This document shows, in pieces, positions 1 through 6,484 of a stretch of DNA of 17,366 nucleotides. The position numbers and the translations under genes were made by a program. This stretch comes from Thermoplasmatales archaeon ex4484_6 (GTDB taxonomy: Archaea > Thermoplasmatota > Penumbrarchaeia > Penumbrarchaeales > Penumbrarchaeaceae). The stretch covers positions 1 through 17,366 of the forward strand of contig NJDO01000043.1 of assembly GCA_002254385.1 (NCBI GenBank). The letters run 5' to 3'. The notes below the pieces were generated by a model. That model was not told the DNA's origin. It ran no database searches and saw only the letters and a list, made by a program, of their open reading frames with translations. The first letter of the stretch is position 1. Every line of letters begins with the position of its first letter.

Positions 1-122
1 ATATTCCAATCCACATAATGAGAACACCGGGCAGGGAGAAGGGGGGGATGGTATAGGAAAAGATAGAGGTGTCATAAGAAGTTACAATGACCCTGCCCGA
101 TGGTATTATCATCCGTCAAGCA

Positions 123-132
123 TGTATTTAAA
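123..132. promoter_or_regulatory. TATA-like box of unknown direction
   Basis: The TATTTAAAT-type element is nearly palindromic, so direction cannot be read from it. On the plus strand it would start a transcript near 155 with no evident gene. On the minus strand it would start one near 100, just ahead of an ATG at 75 that opens a frame leaving the window. Only the motif is seen; promoter function is inferred. Confidence 0.25.
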
Positions 133-296
133 TGGAGCGGGGTTATTATCAAGAATGAAGTGAACAATCGTACACGAAGGATGATGCATTCGTATCCGAA
201 CCTCTAACCCCCGTCCCCCGAGATATTGTGTGCAAGAGGAATTAGGGTGTATTTGAAGGATCGATCGACTGGCTGGTCTGAATTTCCGATCTGATG

Positions 297-306
297 AAAA
301 TGAAAA
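297..306 (-). terminator. U-rich termination tract after the response regulator
   Basis: On the minus strand this reads TTTTCATTTT and begins about 20 bases after the TGA-side end of the response regulator gene. Archaeal RNA polymerase commonly terminates on short U-rich tracts without needing a hairpin, so this is the obvious candidate. No strong stem accompanies it. Confidence 0.45.
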
Positions 307-327
307 TCCCTTCCCTCTTCGGACCCC

Positions 328-1197
328 TTATAGAAAGTCCATCTCCTCGAACTCTCTTCTAATCAATTTTTGTTCCCTCTCCCCGAGGATGTCCAGATCC
401 ATCGAGAAAATTATCACGCAGTTGTCCGCTGTCATGACCCTGTCGTTTATCACCTGGATAAGGTTCAGGGCCCTGTTGAAATCTATGTTTGTAAGTATGT
501 ACTCGAAACCCCATACAAGGATGGCGGACCTGCCACCGGCGGATATGGCCGATTGGATCATGATGAGCATCTTCTGAATGCTGAGAGGTGATATACATGT
601 GAAATCCTTTACCGGGGTGGATGTGAACCATGCCAGGGGAAAATCGAACCCGGGCAGCTTTTTCCTGATAATGTCCGGATGCTTTCTGGTGAAGGCCATC
701 CCGTCGTATCCGTTCGACAGGAACGCTCTGAAAGCCCCGATCCCCTTTTCCCCGTCCAGTTCGTTTATGATGTAGAGACCGCTCCTCTCCACGGGAAGTT
801 TTTGCATCTCCGTGGAAGCGATGCCGTTTTCATGCTTCATGCTTGGCATGGAGGTTTCCATTGCAGCGAGAAGATCACCGATATTGAAGGGTTTCTTCAC
901 ACCGACGATACCAAGTCTGAGAGCTTCCCAGACAGCATTGTCATCCGCGGACACGAGGATTATCCTTGTCGATGGATCCTCCTCCATGATGAGCCTTGCC
1001 GCATCCAGTCCGTCCATACCGTTCAACCTGTGATCCATGATGATGAGGTCCGGTCTCTTCTCGAAATTCCTGAACTTCTCCACAGCTTCCTCGCCCGATA
1101 CCGCTGTTCCGATAATGTTGTGCCCCCTCATGGAAAGAACATCCCTGTAGAGCTGCCGGATCATCTCCTCGTCCTCGACAATGAACACATCCATCAT
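328..1197 (-). CDS. Response regulator: receiver domain plus DUF835-like output domain
   Basis: Predicted cytoplasmic signalling protein of 289 residues. Residues 3-118 form a CheY-type receiver: acidic cluster E8-D9-E10, phosphoacceptor D55 in IIMDHRLNGMDG, S83 in LVSAD, and the conserved lysine-proline pair K102-P103. Residues about 141-285 have no DNA-binding helix-turn-helix. They instead resemble DUF835, an archaeal domain of unknown function often joined to receivers and sensor kinases, with the pattern of a WGFEYI segment, a NLIQVINDRV helix, a VIIFSMD strand and a terminal GEREQKLIRREFEEM helix. The ATG at 1197 is followed by a second ATG and preceded, 5 bases away, by GGGGTGAT, a good ribosome binding site. 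No histidine kinase lies in the window, so this is an orphan regulator. It is divergent from DP2. The receiver call is secure; the DUF835 assignment comes from remembered family pattern. Confidence 0.9.
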   Translation of the reverse strand: MMDVFIVEDEEMIRQLYRDVLSMRGHNIIGTAVSGEEAVEKFRNFEKRPDLIIMDHRLNGMDGLDAARLIMEEDPSTRIILVSADDNAVWEALRLGIVGVKKPFNIGDLLAAMETSMPSMKHENGIASTEMQKLPVERSGLYIINELDGEKGIGAFRAFLSNGYDGMAFTRKHPDIIRKKLPGFDFPLAWFTSTPVKDFTCISPLSIQKMLIMIQSAISAGGRSAILVWGFEYILTNIDFNRALNLIQVINDRVMTADNCVIIFSMDLDILGEREQKLIRREFEEMDFL

Positions 1198-1238
1198 GGG
1201 ATATCACCCCGGATTCTCATCGGTCTATCTCTCCGCTC

Positions 1239-1247
1239 AAATAAAAA
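1239..1247 (-). promoter_or_regulatory. TATA box for the response regulator gene
   Basis: The minus strand reads TTTTTATTT here, about 45 bases before the ATG at 1197. A start site about 25 bases downstream would give a short leader that contains the GGGGTGAT ribosome binding site at 1203-1210. Motif seen, function inferred. Confidence 0.45.
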
Positions 1248-1375
1248 CATCTTCATCCGATTATCCCCATAAGAAATGGAATTCTCTCATACGGACCCTC
1301 CAGCTGAATGTATCGGGTCCACGGCCATGATCGGGATACTTCCCGGAGTTATCCGATGTTTCGCACCCCACATGA

Positions 1376-1388
1376 TAAATCTTTTATG
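1376..1388 (+). promoter_or_regulatory. Candidate TATA box for DP2
   Basis: The stretch TAAATCTTTTATG lies 34-46 bases before the ATG at 1422. A transcript starting about 25 bases downstream would begin near 1410, leaving only about 12 untranslated bases. The in-frame starts at 1308, 1356 and 1386 would then lie upstream of the transcript. This supports 1422 as the translation start. Confidence 0.4.
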
Positions 1389-1421
1389 CCATCAATCATC
1401 AATCCCGTCGTGGTCAATCAA

Positions 1422-4400
1422 ATGAGGGGACCTGCCGCATCCAGGGCCATGAAGGAATATTTCGCCTCCCTGCGAAACGAAGCCGAAAGGGCTGCAGGCA
1501 TTGCGAAAAGGGCAAGGTCCAGAGGGATCGATCCCGTCGAGGATGTGGAGATCCCGTTCGCCGACGATCTGGCCGGAAGGGTGGAGAAGCTCGTTGGACC
1601 GGAGGGTGTTGCGGAAAGGATACGGGAGCTGGCTCCCGAAATGTCAAGGGAGAGGCTCCTGTTGAAGATCGCCACCGAGGTCGCCCAGAGCATGGTCGCA
1701 TCCGGGACGGATAAGGAGAGAGCCCTGGATCAGGCGACGAGAACGGGACTCGCGATCCTGACAGAAGGTGTTCTCGTGGCTCCCCTCGAGGGTATCGCGG
1801 AGGTGAAGATAGGCAGGAATTCCGACGGTTCGGATTATGCGGACCTTTTTTTTGCGGGACCGATAAGGGCCGCGGGAGGGACCGCACAGGCGGTCTCTGT
1901 CCTGATAGCGGATCAGGTCAGAAGAACGCTTGGTATAGGGGAGTTCAAGGTAACCGATCAGGAGGTGTCGAGATACATAGAGGAGTTCCAGCTCTACAAG
2001 AACCTTCAGTACAGACCATCCAACGATGAGATAGAGAAGGTGGTGAGAAGCTGCCCGGTATGTATAAACGGTGAAGGGACCGAGAAGGTGGAGGTGCAGG
2101 GCAACAGGGACCTCCCGAGGGTGCCGACCAATCAGGTCAGGTCCGGAATATGCCTCGTGATAGCGGAAGGGATCCTTCTGAAGGCGAAGAAGCTGCTGAA
2201 GATAACCAGATCCCTGGAGATCAAGGGGTGGGATTTCCTGGAGGAGATGAAAACCCCGAAGGAGGGGCGGGAACAGGAGGAAAAGGATAAATCCGGATCG
2301 AAGGAGGAAGAGCTTCTCGAACAGATGATCTCGCTGAAGGATCTTGAGACGGACCCGTCCGGACTCATGAACGGGGACATGGACGATGAGCTCAACTACA
2401 TGGATTTCCACTTCGACGATGACGAGGGCGGGTCATCCGTCAAATTAAGGGACGAGGGAATGGAGGGGAAGGTGAAGGCCGCAAAGAAGTACATAAAGGA
2501 CCTCATTGCCGGAAGACCGGTGTTCTCCCACCCGTCCAGACCGGGAGGTTTCAGGTTGAGGTACGGGAGGGGGAGGATGTGCGGCCTTGCATCCATCGGT
2601 ATCAATCCTTTCACCCTGTTCATCACGGATGAGTTCATGGCCGTTGGAACCCAGATCAAGATAGAGAGGCCGGGAAAGGCAGGGGCGGTAACCCCCGTGA
2701 ACGATATCGAGGGCCCCACCGTCCTGCTGAACAACGGAGACCTTGTCCGGGTGGAGGATGCGGACACACTTGAAAGGGTAAAGGGACATGTCCGCACCAT
2801 CACCGATCTGGGTGAAATACTGATCCCGTTCGGTGAATTCGCGGAGAACAATCACATGCTGATCCAGGGCTCGTTCGGTAGGGATTGGTGGGAACGGGAG
2901 CTGGAGCTTGCCATCTACATGAAGGAGAACTCCCTTGAGGAAGACCCGTACGCAGAGGCTTACGAGCTCGAAGAAAGGATGAACGAGATCAAGGAGGAAC
3001 ATCTGAGACCCTACAACGAGCTCCGGTCCAGGGACCCGCCCCCGTCCGAAGAGGAATTGAGGAAGACGAGAAGGGAATGCGAGGAAAGGGCCGAGACGGC
3101 CATTTCCGAGAACCTTAGAAGATGTGCCAGGAAGGCACAGTCCCTCGACAGGGAGCTAGGATGCATCGACATTACACCCTACATTCCCTCGAACGCCAAT
3201 GAGGCCATAGCGGTTAGCGAGGAACTGGGAGTGCCTCTTCATCCCGATTGGACCCTCCTGTGGCATGATATATCCGTGATGGAGCTGAACATTCTGAGAA
3301 GGTTCATTCTCGAGAACGGGGCCAAGGAGAACGATCTGCTGATATTCCCCCGTGAGGATGCCGTCAAGGATATCCTCATCAAATTGAACTGCCCCCACCT
3401 TGAAAGGGATGGCAGGATCATTGTGGAGGGATTCTCTCCGGCGCTGCTCCGATGTCTCGGTATAGGAGACGACATGAGATCATGCCATGTCCCGAAAGGA
3501 TTCGCACGGGCGAACAATGTGATGAAGGCCATCAATCTCCTGTCAGGTATCAGGATCATGGAGAAGAGCCCCACAAGGATCGGAGCGAGAATGGGCAGGC
3601 CCGAGAAGGCGGACAAGAGGCAGATGAAACCACCGGTTCACGGGCTTTACCCTGTTGGTCAGGAAGGGGGCACCCAGAGGCTCCTGAAAAAGACATTCGG
3701 ACGGGGAGCACAGGCCAACACCATCCCCCACGAATGCCCGGGCTGCCACAAGGTCATCCCCTATCTCCGGTGTCCCGACTGCGGACTCAAAACGATGAAG
3801 AGAGCAGGGAGGGGGGAGAGAGGCGAGACCATGACAATCAATACGCGTGAGGATGGGGAACGGGCGGTCCGCCTTCTATCCTTCACATCGATGGAATCCC
3901 TGCCCGACATGAAAGGGGTCAAGGGTCTCATCTCCAGGGAGAAGATACCCGAAAGGTTGGAGAAGGGGATCCTCCGGGCAAAGAGAGAGGTGTATGTATT
4001 CAGGGACGGTACGATCAGATACGATATGACCGATATTACCCTGACCCATTTCAGACCGAGGGAGATAGGTACAACGGTCGAGAAGCTCAGGTCCCTCGGG
4101 TACGAAAAGGATATCAACGGGGATGAACTGGAAAACGATGATCAGGTCCTTGAGCTGAAGGTCCAGGACATCGTGGTCAACCGGAAGGCTGGGGATTATC
4201 TTGTTAAGGTGGCGGGATTCGTGGATGATGAGCTGGAATATCTCTACGGTGAGAAGAGATATTACAATGCCCTAAAAAAGGAGGACCTCATAGGATGCCT
4301 CGCCATCGGGCTTGCACCCCATACCTCAGCAGGTGTGTTGTGCAGGATAATCGGCTTCACCAGCTCCCTAGGCTGTCTCGGGCATCCCTTCTACCATGCG

Positions 4401-5195
4401 GCAAAGAGAAGGAACTGCGACGGGGATGAGGACGCTGTCATGCTCCTGATGGACGGCCTGCTGAACTTCTCAAGGAAATTCCTTCCCGAGAAGAGAGGGG
4501 GACAGATGGATGCACCCCTGGTTCTGTCGATGAGACTGGATCCAATGGAGGTGGACAAGGAAGCGCACAATGTGGACGTTTCCTCAAGATATCCTCTGGA
4601 TTTCTTCCGTGCGACCGTCAAGGGAACAAGGGTCAACGATTACTGGATGTACCGGATGGATACCGTCAAGACCCGTCTGGGGACTCCCCTGCAGTATGAG
4701 GGGTTCAGATACACGCTGGATACCGATGATATAAACTTCTCTCCGGTGGAATCGGCCTACAAGACGATAGGCGTGACGGAGGAGAAGATCAGGCTTCAGC
4801 TCGACCTTGCAAGAAGATTGAGGGCCGTGGACGAGGATGATGTGGCCGAGAGGGTGCTCACGACACATCTTCTCCCGGACCTCATCGGAAACCTCAGATC
4901 CTATGCGCAGCAGTCCTTCAGATGCACGAAATGCGGCGCCAAATACAGGCGACTCACCCTTACGGGGAAATGCAACAACATAATCATGACCCCAAAACCC
5001 CATCCCTGCAACAACAAGCTCATCCTGACGGTCTCCGAAGGAAGCGTGAAAAAATACCTGAAGATAGCAAGGTCCATAGCCGGCGAATACAACGTTTCGA
5101 ACTATCTGAGGCAGAGGATAGAGATCATGTCCAACTCCATCGAGGCCATGTTCCCTTCAAGGTTCAAGGAGACCACCCTTGAAACGTTCATGTAG
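1422..5195 (+). CDS. Family D DNA polymerase, large catalytic subunit DP2
   Basis: Catalytic subunit of the euryarchaeal replicative polymerase PolD; it works with exonuclease subunit DP1, which is not in this window. The start at 1422 gives 1257 residues beginning MRGPAASRAMKEYF, matching the usual DP2 N-terminus (Pyrococcus enzymes are about 1270 residues). The frame is open back to 1308, but those extra 38 residues look unlike the family. Visible landmarks are the N-terminal segment with ARSRGIDP; the CPVC and DLPRVPTNQVRSG segment; GRPVFSHPSRPGGFRLRYGR; the zinc motif C772-C775-C784-C787; the catalytic acidic motif NCDGDED with D1000 and D1002; and a C-terminal cysteine cluster C1168, C1171, C1184, C1196. 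An acidic insert (about 2250-2450) lies before GRPVF. The last residues, TTLETFM, look like a PCNA-interacting tail. No intein interrupts NCDGDED. Identification is essentially certain; the start is likely. Confidence 0.97.
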   Translation: MRGPAASRAMKEYFASLRNEAERAAGIAKRARSRGIDPVEDVEIPFADDLAGRVEKLVGPEGVAERIRELAPEMSRERLLLKIATEVAQSMVASGTDKERALDQATRTGLAILTEGVLVAPLEGIAEVKIGRNSDGSDYADLFFAGPIRAAGGTAQAVSVLIADQVRRTLGIGEFKVTDQEVSRYIEEFQLYKNLQYRPSNDEIEKVVRSCPVCINGEGTEKVEVQGNRDLPRVPTNQVRSGICLVIAEGILLKAKKLLKITRSLEIKGWDFLEEMKTPKEGREQEEKDKSGSKEEELLEQMISLKDLETDPSGLMNGDMDDELNYMDFHFDDDEGGSSVKLRDEGMEGKVKAAKKYIKDLIAGRPVFSHPSRPGGFRLRYGRGRMCGLASIGINPFTLFITDEFMAVGTQIKIERPGKAGAVTPVNDIEGPTVLLNNGDLVRVEDADTLERVKGHVRTITDLGEILIPFGEFAENNHMLIQGSFGRDWWERELELAIYMKENSLEEDPYAEAYELEERMNEIKEEHLRPYNELRSRDPPPSEEELRKTRRECEERAETAISENLRRCARKAQSLDRELGCIDITPYIPSNANEAIAVSEELGVPLHPDWTLLWHDISVMELNILRRFILENGAKENDLLIFPREDAVKDILIKLNCPHLERDGRIIVEGFSPALLRCLGIGDDMRSCHVPKGFARANNVMKAINLLSGIRIMEKSPTRIGARMGRPEKADKRQMKPPVHGLYPVGQEGGTQRLLKKTFGRGAQANTIPHECPGCHKVIPYLRCPDCGLKTMKRAGRGERGETMTINTREDGERAVRLLSFTSMESLPDMKGVKGLISREKIPERLEKGILRAKREVYVFRDGTIRYDMTDITLTHFRPREIGTTVEKLRSLGYEKDINGDELENDDQVLELKVQDIVVNRKAGDYLVKVAGFVDDELEYLYGEKRYYNALKKEDLIGCLAIGLAPHTSAGVLCRIIGFTSSLGCLGHPFYHAAKRRNCDGDEDAVMLLMDGLLNFSRKFLPEKRGGQMDAPLVLSMRLDPMEVDKEAHNVDVSSRYPLDFFRATVKGTRVNDYWMYRMDTVKTRLGTPLQYEGFRYTLDTDDINFSPVESAYKTIGVTEEKIRLQLDLARRLRAVDEDDVAERVLTTHLLPDLIGNLRSYAQQSFRCTKCGAKYRRLTLTGKCNNIIMTPKPHPCNNKLILTVSEGSVKKYLKIARSIAGEYNVSNYLRQRIEIMSNSIEAMFPSRFKETTLETFM

Positions 5196-5222
5196 GGCAG
5201 GTGTCGAATCCTGGGAAAGCGG

Positions 5223-5227
5223 TTTTT
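5223..5227 (+). terminator. Short T run after DP2
   Basis: Five T in a row lie 28 bases after the DP2 stop. This is compatible with U-rich archaeal termination but is a weak signal on its own. Confidence 0.25.
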
Positions 5228-5299
5228 CACCCGTTCCGGTCCTGCAAACGCATTCACGGGACTGAAATCATTATCTAATATCCTGTCCGATAGGGGAGC

Positions 5300-6226
5300 A
5301 TGAAGAGGATCCTGATCGAGATAATGATGTCGATTCTCATCATGGGTTCGATGCAATTCATCTTTCACGGGTCCGCAAACGCCCAGGAAATGAACCCCCT
5401 CCCACCTCCGGAGATCGATGTGATCCCCAGGTCATGGAACTACGAGATTGTTCCCGACCTGATGAACGGACCGATCTTTTACACCATCTTCGGCGATGTC
5501 CTGTTCGAGTTCCCGCCTAACACACCTCCTGCAACGAGATGCATCGTTAGACTCCATGTGAACTCGACGGATGTCCCGTTCACCACAATAGGAGAGATGA
5601 CGTTCGATATCAAACACAAGAACAGGGAATTCCACACTACAGCGGAGATAGATTCCGAATTCGAGGCGGGAACGAGTCTGGATATCACGATCGAGGGAAC
5701 ATGGGAATATGCTCAAGCCGTCGGAGGTGGTGATGTCGAGGAGGTCCATTTCTCCCTGGATTTCCTGCCATTTTCCCGAATATATATGGAACTGCAGGGT
5801 GATGCTCCAAGGAGACTTGAAAAGGGAAAATGGGAGACGTTCAACATCACATTGGAGAATATGGGGAACAGTGATGACGTGATCAAGCTGGAAGTGAAGA
5901 ACCCTGATGAGGATGTAAGAATCGAATTCTCATCGGATTCCGTTGCACTCGAGAGGTTCGAGACTATGAATGTCACATGCAGGATATTGTTCACCGGTGA
6001 TGAGGAAAGGGATGTCATAGCGAGATTGTCCGCACGCGGCATCCATGGCGGCCCGAATGGAAGGAAGGAAGTAATCCTCGCTGCCTCCTCCAGCATCCCA
6101 TCCGGGAACGATGAACGTACCGCGGTATGGATACTGCTTCTCGCCCTTCTGCTGGTGCTCATCATTTCATTGACACTTCTCCTCATAATCGGTCACATCG
6201 AGAAAAGGAAGAGAGAAGGACACTGA
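5300..6226 (+). CDS. Secreted, C-terminally membrane-anchored beta-sandwich protein
   Basis: Unrecognised protein of 308 residues. Residues 1-28 are a clear Sec signal peptide: basic start MKRIL, hydrophobic core, and an ANA cleavage site before QEM. The exported part is rich in beta-strand-like sequence. Residues about 160-262 resemble the Ig-like folds of archaeal surface proteins, with NITLENMGNSDDVIKLEV typical of the CARDB/COG1470-like pattern. Residues 275-299 are one membrane helix followed by the basic tail EKRKREGH, so the C-terminus is cytoplasmic and the bulk faces outside. Several N-x-S/T sites (for example N88 and N182) could be glycosylated. The ATG at 5300 is directly preceded by AGGGGAG, too close for an ideal ribosome binding site. 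The basic N-terminus of the signal peptide favours this start. It lies 104 bases after DP2 and may have its own promoter. Its role is unknown; a cell-surface structural or binding protein is the guess. Confidence 0.85.
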   Translation: MKRILIEIMMSILIMGSMQFIFHGSANAQEMNPLPPPEIDVIPRSWNYEIVPDLMNGPIFYTIFGDVLFEFPPNTPPATRCIVRLHVNSTDVPFTTIGEMTFDIKHKNREFHTTAEIDSEFEAGTSLDITIEGTWEYAQAVGGGDVEEVHFSLDFLPFSRIYMELQGDAPRRLEKGKWETFNITLENMGNSDDVIKLEVKNPDEDVRIEFSSDSVALERFETMNVTCRILFTGDEERDVIARLSARGIHGGPNGRKEVILAASSSIPSGNDERTAVWILLLALLLVLIISLTLLLIIGHIEKRKREGH

Positions 6227-6274
6227 CATGAATGAACACCCTGTAAATGATAAATGATCTCAGGTGACGATCCT

Positions 6275-6302
6275 GTTTCTTCATCGATCCCTATGAAGAA
6301 AC
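6275..6302. repeat. Perfect 10-bp inverted repeat in convergent intergenic space
   Basis: GTTTCTTCAT (6275-6284) and ATGAAGAAAC (6293-6302) are exact reverse complements around an 8-base loop, and two further pairs form beyond one mismatch. It sits about 50 bases after the stop of the plus-strand secreted protein and could act as a terminator or transcript-end hairpin. It could equally be a protein-binding dyad. Confidence 0.55.
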
Positions 6303-6380
6303 CGGATGAACGCCGATCTCATGTTCACCAGGCATTAGTACGAAGCGGATTCCCGGTCATCAGGATAGAAATAGGTAGAA

Positions 6381-6402
6381 GGCCCGGGGTATTCCCCGAG
6401 CC
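6381..6402. repeat. GC-rich inverted repeat, 9-base arms with one mismatch
   Basis: GGCCCGGGG (6381-6389) and CCCCGAGCC (6394-6402) pair at eight of nine positions around a TATT loop. It lies about 80 bases beyond the stop of the large minus-strand surface protein. It probably forms a stable hairpin at the 3' end of that transcript. No T run follows it on the minus strand, so it is not a bacterial-type terminator. Confidence 0.5.
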
Positions 6403-6484
6403 TCCTTACAGGCAGGTTCGCATGGTCCGGGTGAAGCCGGAAAACACCATGCCATTGCCCTCCGGATGATACCTTCGGGTTCTC

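Larger units (their letters stand above)
1..327. other. Intergenic region with no convincing gene
   Basis: No open reading frame with recognisable protein features is seen on either strand. The stretch contains a 9-base inverted repeat (CGGGCAGGG at 28-36, CCCTGCCCG at 91-99) with a 54-base loop, a TATA-like box around 123-132 (TATTTAAAT), and the probable termination tract of the response regulator at 297-306. A short proline- and serine-rich minus-strand frame opens at 75 and runs off the left edge; it is too short to judge. Confidence 0.6.

Noticed and set aside
1..75. Minus-strand frame opening at ATG 75 and running off the left edge
   Set aside because: Only 25 codons are visible, of low-complexity Pro/Ser composition, with no clear ribosome binding site. 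It overlaps one arm of the inverted repeat and could be chance.
679..1272. 197-codon plus-strand frame opposite the response regulator
   Set aside because: It lies antisense to a well-supported receiver-domain gene and has no domain, signal or ribosome binding site of its own. It is a coding shadow.
1644..2411. 255-codon minus-strand frame inside DP2
   Set aside because: It is antisense to conserved DP2 coding sequence, with Leu/Arg-rich composition typical of a reverse-strand shadow.
6254..6469. 71-codon plus-strand frame in the convergent intergenic space
   Set aside because: It spans both inverted repeats, has no ribosome binding site, and its sequence looks random.
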